Source: Glandiceps talaboti (lineage: Eukaryota > Hemichordata > Enteropneusta > Spengelidae). Taken from it: 64,000 nt of DNA. The first letter of the stretch is position 1. Every line of letters begins with the position of its first letter. Positions 23,701 through 33,949 of this stretch are shown piece after piece. The translations under genes and the position numbers were made by a program. Location: assembly GCF_964340395.1 (NCBI RefSeq), contig NC_135561.1:10959232-11023231 (forward strand), written 5' to 3'. The notes under the pieces are model-generated. The model was not told the DNA's origin. It ran no database searches and was given only the letters and a program-made list of their open reading frames with translations.

Positions 23701-26353
23701 CAAAAACGCAAAAGTGTTGAACACGAAGTTGTCATCGCCGCCTTCAAGGCCGCTTGTTGGATCGCGAGGGAAGATGTGGCTGTTAATAAATATTCGTCGT
23801 TGGTAGGACTTATATCAAGTATAGGGGACGACCCATTACACCTACACGATTTCGGCCATACTAATTTCACGTCAGTGAGAGAAATGGTAATAATTATTGG
23901 AGATGTTTTGAGTTCAAAACTGATTGAACGAATCGGTTCACATGACGTTGCGTTGTTATTGGATGAAGCGACAGACGTGACAGTTTATCAACAAGTCATT
24001 ATGTACTTGAGATATCTACACGAGGGTGATGTCAAAACACAGTTCTACGGCGTCGAACATTTGACAGAGAGTGCTACCGGTGCAAATTTGGCTGATTTGG
24101 TTCAAACGAGATTGCAACGAGACAACATTGGTCTCAGTCAAATAAAATTTGTTGGATCAGACGGTGCAGCAAATATGACTGGCCGGTAGTCGGGATTCGT
24201 CGCCCAACTTCGTAAACAAAATGCACATGTCGTTGGCATATGGTGCATTAATCACAGGTTCGCTCTTTCCATAGGAGACACGGTGAAGTCGTTGAAATGG
24301 CTCAAACGCTATGAGGGTACTCTCCAGCAAATAAATAAATTGTTTGAGTATTCACCAGAAAAGACGAGGAAATTAGAACTCATATCCACTCAGTATGAAT
24401 CAATGCTGTCTGATGGCAAGCGTAAGAAGTTTGTCCGACCTGCCGCAATGCGCTGGACGTCACATGAACGTGCCAATGATGCAATCTACCACGGATACGA
24501 AGTACTGTTACAGACTTTGTACTATTTCACTGAAGAAGCAAGAATACGGGACGCTACTGCAGCAGGACTATACTCATTTTGCCGTCAGTATATGTTCATC
24601 GGTATAGTTTACATTCTGCAGACTGTACTTCCGATAATAGGAAGACTCGCTCGACTTTGGCAGAAAGACATACTGATTTTCAGTGAAGTGAAACCTTACA
24701 CCCGCACGGCTATTGATAAATTAAGTGAACTCAAACGAACCCGCGAGCCTTTGAATCAACTGCGAGCAGAGTTTGAGGGTGGAAGATTTAGCGACGGACA
24801 AGTTCAGTTTACCCACAAGAACGAGGAGGGATTAGATATATTTTACGACAAACTGCTCACTGAGCTATGTAGTAATTTAGAAGCTCGTCTTTCTTTGATG
24901 CCGTTACTTGAGGCATTTGAATTATTCGACCCGTGTCGTTTTCCCGGTGTTGACGACAAACAGTATGGGAAGGATGATATTTCCCTTCTCTGCCAACAGT
25001 TTGCTATAGACGAAGAGAAGACTCAAGATGAGTGGTGTAATTTTCGGTACAAATTTGACTCCCCACCGATGTCGACTTTGAGTACAGCTGGCGATGTTTG
25101 CCAAGTTATCATGAAACAGAGAAATGCGATCGAAGATGAATACCCCAACTTGTGTAAACTAGCTGAACTTGCTCTACTTGTTCCTATGTCTAATGCGTGG
25201 CCAGAACGCGGAGCATCGTGTTTGAAGAGAATTAAGTCATGACTACGCAATCGAATGAAGGGAGACTTGCTACAGGCAATTATGACAATTGATTTGCATA
25301 AGGCTAATGACGACGTAATCACTGATGCCGTAACAGCATGGCGAAACAAACCAAGAGGTCATGTGTTTGGACCTGCACGCCAGGACATTCATGAAACTAC
25401 AATCGGTGATATATCAGAACTTGCTGATGAGCTTAGTGTTCGTTTTCATGAGCTTAGGAACTTAATTTGCTATGATGAACCAGATTGTGATGAGGACGAT
25501 GTGTGTGGAAAGGACCAGTAATAGTTGTACTCAAAATTGTAGTAAAATAACATGGTACAAGGACACAAAAACAATGACATTTGTACTCAAAATAATGTAG
25601 TCAAAACATGGTACAAGGACACAAAAACAATCACACAAGTGAGATGAGTGAAACACTACCTGTGATATGCAAAGAATATAGACTAGTATTTACAGTAAAC
25701 AAATGACTGGTCAGATTAGAGCATGTGAAACTTGTAAGAGAATGTATACCTATGACTGTACAAAAACTGCATTGATTGTTATATTATATATTTACTTTAA
25801 TTTTCTTGAAATAAATCTTTAAAAATGACAAAAGAAGACACTTGTGTTCTACACATTCATTTTAATTTTTAATGGGGAGGGAGGGGGGCAGTGTGTATAT
25901 ATATTTATTTATGATGATTGAGTATCTTATTATTTATTTGTTTGTATGTACTAGTAATATATATATTATGTGTGTGTGTGTGTGTGTGTGCATCTATTTG
26001 TATGAATGTGTGTGTGGTGAAATTGTAGGAATCAATATTTTATAGTAATTTCAAATCAGATTTACTACATATGTTATGTCCAAAAAGCATCTCCAGTCAT
26101 CTACTGGGATCTAGAAATTAAAAAAATTCCTACTACGAGAAAAAAATTCCTACTCTCGTACTCTACCCCCGAAAACCAGGATTGCTGCTCTAGTATTCAT
26201 AATATAAATTACTAAGACAGAAATGCAACAAATAAAATTCTCTATGAAAATACTAAACCACTTCATCGTGGAACGAATGCATCAAATGACTTACATGTAC
26301 AGAATCTTTGCCAGCTCCCATCAAATTGGAATTTTGTAAATTCTGTTGGATGC
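11533..26353 (-). CDS. F-type lectin (fucolectin) type II membrane protein gene, copy A (5' end not found)
   Basis: Five exons join in phase: 26,353-26,295 (cytoplasmic, 59 bp), 22,494-22,426 (69 bp, exactly one hydrophobic helix), 19,299-18,904 (Ser/Thr-rich stalk, 396 bp), 13,970-13,752 and 11,750-11,533 (lectin domain, stop at 11,533). All introns have GT/AG ends, and the phases 1,1,1,1 match across every junction. Known family role: F-type lectins bind fucose-containing glycans and act in self/non-self recognition. The order cytoplasm, helix, stalk, lectin suggests a type II surface receptor (inference). The start codon lies in an exon I could not identify between about 26.4 and 28.8 kb. 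A possible noncoding first exon ends at about 28,770 with a GTGAGT donor. Large introns hold a retrotransposon, a Helentron-like element, octamer repeats and a hAT element. The lectin exon carries Arg where the F-type motif has His. Confidence 0.8.
12436..13430 (-). repeat. Octamer repeat element (tandem ~147-bp units), copy A
   Basis: About six units occur, each with ATGCAAATGA followed by C/GTCATTA-like bases: near 12,516, 12,671, 12,815, 12,957, 13,103 and 13,236. The end at 13,380-13,430 (GAGACAGACACAC, then TTATAACCTTCCTTACAGAAGG) corresponds to the left end of the element at 160. It lies in the lectin intron. Confidence 0.75.
13752..13970 (-). CDS. Lectin-domain exon 1 (ligand-binding half), copy A
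   Basis: The acceptor CACTTTAG precedes it and the donor is GTAAGT. The translation has INVATNG, AIDGDTN, SCAR, PWWKVDLG and NRMDCC. The F-type lectin motif as I recall it is HX26RXDX4R/K. Here the R, D and final R are kept (RMDCCSGR), but the His position reads Arg (SCAR). Copy B keeps His at exactly 26 residues before the Arg. Compared with copy B there are 9 base differences, 8 of which change amino acids. Confidence 0.9.
15521..16662 (+). mobile_element. Helentron-like non-autonomous element (HINE-like), copy A
   Basis: The element sits inside the retrotransposon frame, so its ends are exact apart from a 2-bp AA ambiguity. The 5' end has two hairpins (TCATT-GAG-AATGA, and CATAGT-loop-ACTATG in the copy B version). 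The core is about six tandem units of about 150 bp (15,690-16,545), each with a palindrome such as TGGCTGCC-A-GGCAGCCA at 16,121. A (GGAC)n/(GCAC)n tract follows, then a 3' hairpin: AGTCCC strand, CCGGAC, loop TTC, GTCCGG, GGGGACT. There is no protein. Subterminal inverted repeats, a tandem core, a microsatellite, a 3' stem-loop and AA/TT junctions fit Helentron-associated elements (established knowledge, from memory). Confidence 0.65.
16553..16608. repeat. (GGAC)n/(GCAC)n microsatellite
   Basis: A tetranucleotide tract just upstream of the 3' hairpin of the Helentron-like element. It is shorter in copy B (about 41,262-41,287). Confidence 0.85.
18370..20080. repeat. Ancient tandem duplication flanking the stalk exon, copy A
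   Basis: The block 18,370-18,840 resembles 19,766-20,080: shared TCTAGGTATCA, CTTCCTGGTCATTC, GTTCTGCAGTG and GTCAAAACAATC in the same order and orientation, but with many indels. It is much more diverged than copies A and B, so it is older. It suggests an ancient duplication around the stalk exon. Confidence 0.5.
18904..19299 (-). CDS. Repeat-stalk exon of the lectin gene, copy A (five repeats)
   Basis: The exon lies between acceptor TTTGCATTGCAG and donor GTAAGA. It encodes five repeats of two types, 27 residues (with EKNDSTT) and 23 residues (with SATTTAEL), all sharing SSQRETT and LSSVSTV. It is rich in Ser and Thr with no Cys, as expected for an extended, probably O-glycosylated stalk (inference). 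Copy B (46,116-46,361) has three repeats. The 150-bp difference equals one 81-bp plus one 69-bp unit, so the frame is kept. Confidence 0.85.
20590..22425. other. Lectin intron; GC-richer block with two similar ends
   Basis: No exon is supported. Two similar blocks, GAATGCGTC-..-GGGACGCGTCA at about 20,680 and GAATGCGTC-..-GGGACGCATCA at about 21,812, bracket a less AT-rich 1.1 kb. The short plus-strand frames here are unsupported. Confidence 0.4.
22426..22494 (-). CDS. Transmembrane exon of the lectin gene, copy A
   Basis: This 69-bp exon gives a 23-residue segment made almost wholly of Leu, Ile, Val, Ala, Thr and Phe, one full membrane-spanning helix. The donor GTAAGT is canonical. The acceptor ends ATTAG with a poor polypyrimidine tract, the weakest point of the model. 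Phase agrees with the exons on both sides. Copy B (49,473-49,541) has the same exon with one Ala-to-Thr change. Confidence 0.7.
23182..25521 (+). pseudogene. hAT-family transposase (ZNF862-like), three in-frame stops
   Basis: One frame of 780 codons from ATG 23,182 is interrupted by TAA 23,254, TAG 24,187 and TGA 25,240. The N-terminus has QKSIQGFF, a PCNA-interaction (PIP) box pattern. A TTF/BED-type zinc finger follows (CYLC and a downstream HxxS/H region). The hAT catalytic core shows LLLDEATDVT (first Asp), GSDGAANMTG (second Asp) and CINHRFAL (CxxH block). The C-terminus has the hATC dimerisation pattern (PMSNAWPERG, KRIKS then LRNRM). Apart from three point nonsense codons the frame is clean, so inactivation is recent or the stops are sequence errors. 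It lies antisense in the lectin intron. Confidence 0.85.
25970..26022. repeat. (TG)n microsatellite
   Basis: A short TG tract downstream of the hAT transposase frame, only in copy A. Confidence 0.85.
26295..26353 (-). CDS. Cytoplasmic exon of the lectin gene, copy A
   Basis: This 59-bp exon lies between acceptor ACATATTTTTCAG and donor GTAAGT. In the frame required by the next exon it reads HPTEFTKFQFDGSWQRFCT just before the membrane helix. No Met is present in this frame, so translation starts in an exon further upstream. It is conserved in copy B at 50,284-50,342. Confidence 0.6.
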
Positions 26354-28590
26354 CTGAAAAATATGTTAAAAGAAAATTATTGTAACATGATGCATAGATA
26401 AATTATATGCATACACATACACAGAGGCGGTCATTATAAAGCCTTTTAATTTGATGATACAGTTAGCTTAGCTCATATCAAAATACAATAACAATATTGC
26501 ACCAACTAAAACAGTCAAAATAATATATCTAGCCACTTATAGAACAATCACTAGTGCACCCAGTCTTTATGCAAATTACTTTTGTATGTCTAATGTACCG
26601 TTTATAAATAAGGAACAAAATGATAAAAACTGGGTTTCATCACGAGTCATCATGTATGGTTGGATTGTGGAATAACACATTTTGGTGCATCACAATAGGT
26701 TGTCGTACATCAGTGGCACATCAAATTTTTATTTTTCAGGAAATGTTAAATTTGAAACATCTCATTTTACTGCATTTCTGCTGTCGCTCGTTTTTTCGTA
26801 AATTATCGGAGGTTTGGGGAGATTTATAATTTTATTTCCAAATGTACTTCAGAAAATTTACAACAGAATACTTCCAGCTAGGGAGTCCACCTTTTCATGA
26901 AAAATGCCTAACAGAGCAAGCCAACCTTTGCCTAACTCAACTACTTTTGCTGAACTAAGCTGTGAGTGAATTCATTTCCAACGAGTGTCCTGATTGGTCA
27001 ATAACTGACATATTGGGAAAGTTTTTGGCCAATGGCAGGCATCCATACAAAAGTATGGTTAGAATATTACATGTTGGGCTTAATCATGGCTGCTAACAGC
27101 AAGTAGACATTACTGTCAATCTGTTTCGGGTTTTGTAAGGAACAACAGCAAAATGAGAAGTTGAATACACCAACTGACCTCCCTGAGACAAAAACACTAA
27201 CAGTAAATAGGAAGAAAAGATCATGAAATTTGACAGATTGAGACAATCATCAACATTGCTACATTCATCGAACAATCATAGGTTACTGTACAAGATTGTC
27301 TTGTTCATAATTGTAATAGTTCTATTGGTTGCATATGTTCCAATATTACAAGAACTGTACATTACTTGATACTATTCACGCCATAACCATGTATTTACCA
27401 CTTGCAAAATCACTGGAATTAAACTTGCAGTTAGAATCATTTAGTAACTTTTAGAGTTGACAGAGTTTCATTCTGCCCCTCTGTACCCTGGTACCCCTCA
27501 AACTCTGTCCATCCAATCTTATTCATAATAAATATTAATATACAAGACATGGCGTCACTGCATCATTTGTACATCACTTTCACTTTCCAACAATGAGTGA
27601 CACTCAATGACATTTCACTGTACTTTACTGACATTGCTACAGAATGATGATTTAGTCCTAGGATCAGAGTATGCATAAATACATTTCAATGTTCATTTTA
27701 TGATGATCGTTTTTTAGCATGGATTATATGTGAACAGTAATATGAATCTTTAGTATTATACACTTGTAGAATCTTCTGACTATTATATAAAGTCAGAATG
27801 TACGTACAAATAACAACAAAAGTACGCAATTCCTATATTGTTCAAAAAATCTTAGTTTCAATGGACAAAGACTGCTTAAAAAATGAATGCCTGCATTTGT
27901 ATATTGACTATCATGGATAATATGAAAAGTCACGGTTTTTTCACCAATATGTATATAAGTAAAATATTGTAATGATGGGACATTGTGACATGTATGAGAT
28001 GATGTGTGTTTGTAAAATGAATGATGGTGTTAATCTTTCTGCCCAATAGTACTCTGCAAGGTCCAGAGGATCAAATCAATATTTAGGGAATTGAATCTTT
28101 CAAATATCCATTGTGCAGTACTTTTGAAGCAAATTGGCTGAAACAGTCCACTAACTGTTACATGTATGCAAAGTCGTCTACATTTGACATTTTCCATGAA
28201 CTCAAAGTTTACTAATGATTTCTGAAATTTACAACAACTTTTTGGACCAATTTAGTAAATTTATAAGAATTTTCAAAAGCCAGTGGAAACTCAGTCATTC
28301 CACATCGAATTTAAGAATTCTAAATTTCATCAAATATCCACTACTCTGTATTGAAATTAAATATAGAATTTAGAGAGTGAAACTCCGTCTTCTGCCATTT
28401 AGCAATGAAATAATTCCTCAAGGCTCAATACATACAAATAGCTTACTATTTCCAGTGGCGATGTAACCGCCCTTTATTCTTCTATCAAATAAAAATCTTT
28501 TCCTAGCTATATTTTACCGACCAAACCGGTAAAATCGTAGTATAATTGACGACTGTTTGGGGGTCGACGGTACTATGCCTGCAGAGCGAA
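26354..28590. other. Lectin 5' intron; nothing firm seen
   Basis: AT-rich. One possible minus-strand acceptor (TGTTTTTGTCTCAG, ending near 27,187) is followed by an open stretch without a good donor. The missing start exon of the lectin gene should be here or near 28.8 kb. Confidence 0.4.
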
Positions 28591-28599
28591 TAGGTCAAC

Positions 28600-28790
28600 T
28601 ACGAGGGAATTTCACCTGACGTCACCAACAAAAGGTTTGTTTCTGATTGGTCAGCTGCTTCCAAACAAGGGCGCGCGCGCGTGCATTTTGTCTACTGTTG
28701 TTATTTATCGATGTCACAGTTGTATTTGTAAATTTACAATATATGGGGTGAAAGGGGAATTTCTACTCACCAGAAACTGTAGTAAGTTAT
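28600..28790 (-). promoter_or_regulatory. Candidate promoter/first-exon region of lectin gene, copy A
   Basis: It contains a full CRE palindrome TGACGTCA (about 28,618), an ATTGG (inverted CCAAT) box, a GCGCGCGCGC run and a GTGAGT donor on the minus strand near 28,765. The strand of transcription is inferred from the donor. Copy B has the same block at about 52,600-52,790. Confidence 0.35.
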
Positions 28791-29071
28791 GTTGACTGAT
28801 CAAGAATGTTCAGCATAATAACTTATCAGACGTCACCCATTCAACTTTAAAGTAATAACTGACAAAATATTCAGTATCTTCACTGTCCAGCGTCAAGTGC
28901 TCGTCACACTCAGTGTGTGCATGTGCTCTTTCTGGAGCAGTGGAGGATATATAGTCACAATTCAAATACTGATCGTAGATAGAACTTAAGTTCTCGTTCC
29001 TAAAGCAAGAACAACATTGTAATGGAAACTAATATAACAACCAAGACCAGAGATTTTTAAGTAACACTCAC

Positions 29072-29333
29072 CTTCCAAATTCTTAGGTATTTTGTGATTG
29101 TCTACATGCCATTTGAATCCAGCCGATGAATTCAGCCATTTGTTACAAATCGGACATTGGTACATAAATGATTGCTCTTCTGTCTTTTCTGTAGCTTGGC
29201 TTTTTGATTCGATGATAACATCCTCGACTTTGGAGAGTTCAGTTTCATTTTCTCGTCGTTCGTCTTCTTCAAAATCGTCCCCAAAAAGCTCACTGAAGTC
29301 AAAATCACCAATATTTACAGAAGCCGACAACAT
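29072..29333 (-). CDS. First coding exon of a C2H2 zinc-finger protein (partial)
   Basis: From the ATG at 29,333 it encodes an acidic N-terminus (FSELFGDDFEEDERR) followed by one classical C2H2 finger: CPIC, 12 residues, then HVDNH. It ends at a GTGAGT donor (29,071). An alternative upstream Met is at 29,360. The gene family is not recognised. No downstream exons were found, and transcription would run leftward into copy A of the duplication, so the gene may be truncated. The sequence upstream has a CRE-like TGACGTAA near 29,363. It is absent from the right of copy B. Confidence 0.55.
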
Positions 29334-29608
29334 TTTTATCGTCTGCACGTACGTATACACATGACGTAACGACAGCGCCCTCTATCCATATTTTCCTGAA
29401 AACGACGATTGGTGGCGCTGTTTGTGGATCAAGAGAATGTGGCGACACGATGTGGCGATGTCGTCGGTTCTTTTCCGAATTAACCCTTCAAAATAAGCTA
29501 TTTATAACGTTTTGGGACCGAGGACATTTATTTTTGGGAACGAACAGAATTACGACAGGGGCACTTGACGAGAAAACGGGGAGAGGATACGAAAATTCCG
29601 GTACAAAC

Positions 29609-29622
29609 GGGGGGGGGGGGGG
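29609..29622. repeat. Poly-G tract
   Basis: A run of about 14 G in the spacer. Homopolymers of this kind often have uncertain length in assemblies. Confidence 0.8.
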
Positions 29623-30034
29623 GGTGTTTGGAAGTTTGATTGAATCACGTATACGATTGTATGATTCGGTTTGAAAATTAGAGGTAAACTGTGAGTGATA
29701 CTCATACCTTGGTAATTATAAGATCAGAATATTTTCATTTAGATAATGGCGAAGAAAGGATAGTGTTTTTGGGGTGTCCAGCTTTTTGAACTTGGGGGTT
29801 ATTGTTCTGGGCCATCGATTTGTAAAATTACATGTAAAGAATAACAATGTATGAAACCGAACAAGCTTGCGCGTTACCATGTGTTACTCAATCTACTACT
29901 TCCACTGGATCGTAATTACAGACATTCTCTGATTAGCTAACCGAACGTATAAATGAATTAATATAGAAATTCAGGAGAAAGAATTATGAGAAACAATCAT
30001 GAATATTTCCGATGGTGTACCTCGGACTGAGATA

Positions 30035-30053
30035 TTATTTATTTATTTATTTA

Positions 30054-30134
<81 letters not shown>

Positions 30135-30140
30135 TTGTTT
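30035..30140. repeat. (CTGT)n microsatellite flanked by (TTTA)n
   Basis: About 19 CTGT units with short TTTA runs on each side. The Cys-Leu-Ser-Val frames are repeat artefacts. Confidence 0.95.
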
Positions 30141-30192
30141 ATTTATATATTAATTGCATCCGTTTTGTGTCAGGGGCTCATTAAAGTGGCCA

Positions 30193-30518
30193 TATTTATG
30201 AGGATTGGATATTTATTTTGGATTTTTAATTTATAAAACAATTTTATCATGGCTGAGAAATCAATGTGAAACAACATTGACAAAGTCAATTGTTTGTAAC
30301 TCAATACATTGCAGAAAGCTAAGGTATAGTATGTGTTATTATTTAAAAGTTTGTTACTGTACGTACAATAACAAAGATTTTGCGCATTTATTAATCTTTT
30401 GCAATTTATTGTTTTACTTGTCATATCTTGTTTCACATTGATTTCTCAAGTAGGAAGCCACGATAAAATTGTTTTATTAATTAAAAATCCAAAATAAATA
30501 TCCAATACTCATCCATAT
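30193..30518. mobile_element. Palindromic MITE with ~80-bp terminal inverted repeats
   Basis: The left arm (30,193-30,275) and right arm (30,432-30,518) are near-perfect reverse complements. Both contain ATTGGATATTTATTTTGG, ATAAAACAATTTTATC and GAAATCAATGTGAAACAA, with about 160 bp between them. There is no coding capacity. The element lies about 150 bp left of the start of copy B. Confidence 0.8.
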
Positions 30519-30637
30519 TGCAAGTTAAGAGCAGCACTAATAGAAAATGAAAATACACACACTGCTAAGAAAAAATAGAGAAGACATGACTAGTATAAAT
30601 CACATACAGGAACAAACAAACAAACAAATAAATAACA

Positions 30638-30672
30638 TACATACATACATACATACATACATACATACATTT
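30638..30672. repeat. (CATA)n microsatellite at the duplication junction
   Basis: About nine CATA units end exactly where copy B begins (30,673). This marks the breakpoint. Confidence 0.9.
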
Positions 30673-31089
30673 ATATCCTTGATACGCCATCCTGGTGGGG
30701 GGCCAAAACGAATGGACAGTCGTTGTATTATTACCAGTCGTGATGAAGTAGATACAGAGATTCAGAAGGCACTGAAGGGTTATCATGGTCTCTTTGGAAT
30801 GACGGATATTGCGCAATATAAAAACAACCTCTTGCATGAGATAACAGGTCCAGATGGAATACCCTATCAATCGTCGTTTTTGAAAGGTGCGTCTGGAAGT
30901 CCTGGATTTGACGACCAGAGACGGCTTGTCATCATCCATACACTCGGATACTTCATTCCAGAAGGTAGTGAAAGAAGTATAATTGAAAAAGGCCTGAGTA
31001 TGGAACTAATCCGTGACGATTTAAGGAAGAATGCACCTAGCATCGCAGACAGTGTCTTTAGGCCAATCGAGATGGACCAATCTCCATGA
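30673..31089 (+). pseudogene. Truncated protease C-terminus, copy B
   Basis: This repeats the last 138 codons of the protease at 5,641-6,057, keeping the catalytic Ser motif KGASGSPGF and the stop, but lacking the death-fold domain and the His and Asp residues. It has a few missense differences (for example GKTD to GMTD). It arises from the duplication breakpoint inside the gene and cannot make an active protease. Confidence 0.85.
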
Positions 31090-31989
31090 TAACCAATCAC
31101 ACTCACTTCAAAGGTTAAGCTATGAAGATGGATCATGGATGGACAATATTGCTTTGTCGTCACTCAAGATAGCACGAATGGGATGGAATATGAACATGTA
31201 CGCATATTTAATGCTGGCAAACTTTTCAACCAGATGCCGGGAGGATTAGCTAATCAAGAACATTTCACTTTTAGGATGGCATCTTTTCAACGAGACATGT
31301 TATGATTGACCAAAGAATTATGGGAAAAGTCATCTAAACTGACTATGTATTGACAATTCTTCGAAGGGTACTAGTATATAGAGGACCTTCAACTTATGCT
31401 TCCGACATAATATTAGATACATTAATCTTATCCCTCACCGATTGGTGCACATGTACAATGCTTTAATAGTGTGTGGTCTTGTATTTTATTTTAACCAGGC
31501 CAAGTAAATCAGTTATATAATGTAAAGTAATCACATTATAATAATGACTCAATAACAACACACAAACACCTATGCATACTTATACACATGCTTATATATT
31601 GTCAACAACATTGATCAGTGTAATTTAAATTTCCAATCACCAGGACAACAACAACAGTCAATTAGGGCCATCATCATAAACTGTACAAACAATATGCTAA
31701 ACTGGACAGCACATCTCTTCACCAACATTCAATGACCAATGGAATATACTGCCGGACTCTGTTTATATCATCAATATATGTGAATCATTTTAGATTATGA
31801 TAAGTACATGAATTAACAGAAGGATACATAGAAGCCGAAAGGATCATTAGTCCCGTTAATTAAACAAACTTGTACTGAACATATATACATTGTATGTATA
31901 TACATATAGATATACAGTCAGGTGACGACCTACTGTATATCTTGCCTTGATATCCTATGAGAGAATAATACTATTGATTTGATTTGAAC

Positions 31990-32305
<316 letters not shown>

Positions 32306-32417
32306 TTGGTTACATGAATTGCACTAATTTTTTTTACATATATAACAATGTAACAAGCCTATATTTCACTTACTATTTGCATTTGATATTGAACCTTGTT
32401 GCAAATTTCTCTCAATC

Positions 32418-32511
32418 AGTCATTTCCGAGAAATGACTAGAAAACGCATGCATGGACGGATGGACAGAGCTCAATCTATAAGTACCTCCCGGACTTCGTC
32501 CGGTGGGGACT
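32418..32511 (+). mobile_element. Minimal Helentron-like element end, copy B
   Basis: Same two hairpins as 7,373-7,466, with AA at the right junction. Confidence 0.5.
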
Positions 32512-32724
32512 AATAACTACATTGATGAGAATAAATCTCAGGTGGAAGTCGTTTATGTATATTTTAACTTTGCTTAGCAATTTGCACAATTAATAATTAT
32601 TAGGTAATTTCATAAAGCAAAGGTTACGCTATAATTATGGATCAATAATATTTATTTTGCCATCACTCATGATATCACGAATGGGATGGAATATGAACAT
32701 GAATGCATATTTAATACTGGCAAA

Positions 32725-33949
32725 CTTACAGAGAGAAATATCATTGTTCAGTTCAACATTATCCCACCAAAACAACCAATTATTTCATAGTCAAAAGTTT
32801 CATAGTCAAAATCTCTTGTTGAATCACTTTCAACATCCCATTGTAGTGTTCCCCACATTGGGTATTTTCTTGATATTTCATCATTTCTCCGACTTTCAAT
32901 ATCTGATTTCTTTCAAACCTGGCACAAAGGTGACATGTCACATTGGACATACCCACACATCACTTTGTTTCGTGACATATGCAAATTTGTCTGAGTGACG
33001 GCAATATTTGTAGTTAAAAATAACTTGTCTACGGAAAAACTCAAAAACTGTAATACCTAGAGACTCCGTTCAAGTGTCTACCACCATATATCAGTTGCAA
33101 GTTGTCTTTTAAGCCTATGACCTTGACCTTTAGGAACAACTGTCAAAATCAAGCAATTTTTTGCGTATAAATACTTTGTAGTATTTATTTGCAGTTAATT
33201 TTTAAATCATTTTACAGTTAATATTGAAGAAAAGATATACGCGCACAAGGATTACTGTTGGTGCTCATGTTAATTTTATACTGAATGGCAGTCATATTAG
33301 GAGTAACAAATGACATTATATTACTGCATAACTCAAAAACTTCAATACATAGAGACTCCATTCAAGTGTCTAATCCCATTAATTACATCTGAGCTTTCTT
33401 GTAACACTGACCTTTGACTTCAAACATCACCTTCAGGGTCAATTAATTACCACAATTAAACTATTTCTTACATATCACAGACAGTGTATAGCATTTATGG
33501 GTGGCCATTTTTTTTTTGAATTTTGACTTCGAACTTCTGGGTCAATTATTTAAATCCAGCCATATTCTGCATATCACAGACATTTTAGTATTTACTTGTT
33601 GCCACTAATTTCTTTCATGTCACCATTTAGTTACATACAGGTAAAGCAGTTTTAATTTGGAGTGTGTCTTCTGTGAAGACTTCTTTTTTCTGTGTTGTAC
33701 TTTCTGTTTTGAAATCAATGTCATTTATTGTGCTAGGACTCTTTCAGGTCACTACATCAACTATCTTGTTTCTTTGGTTAGATCAAGTAGAAATATTAAG
33801 AAAATACCCAATGTGGGGAACAATACAATACAATGGGATGTTGAAAGTGATTCAACAAGAGATTTTGACTATGAAACTTTTGACTATGAAATAATTGGTT
33901 GCTTTGGTGGGATAATGTTGAACTGAACAATGATATTTCTCTCTGTAAG
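32725..33949. repeat. Inverted-repeat element, copy B
   Basis: Counterpart of 7,680-8,904, with arms of about 160 bp. No gene is called in it. Confidence 0.7.

Larger units (their letters stand above)
22801..26170 (+). mobile_element. hAT-bearing block present only in copy A
   Basis: Copy B has a different 312 bp (49,848-50,159) at the same place, so the event is more than a clean insertion. The left end is rich in CCGGTAA and GTTCCCC repeats and the right end in ATTCCTACT repeats. I could not find matching terminal inverted repeats or an 8-bp target duplication. Confidence 0.75.
5641..28903. repeat. Segmental duplication, copy A
   Basis: This block reappears in the same orientation at 30,673-52,900 with very few differences over most of its length. 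The left edge falls inside the protease frame and the right edge is 'caagtgctcgt'. Copy A alone carries about 324 bp at 11,864-12,187, the hAT-bearing block 22,801-26,170 and two extra stalk repeats. It lacks a 2.5-kb stretch present in B at about 42,793-45,320. Confidence 0.95.

Noticed and set aside
27093-27275. Possible start exon of the lectin gene
   Set aside because: A plausible acceptor exists but there is no in-phase donor, and the upstream Met frame runs through the acceptor; not enough to call.
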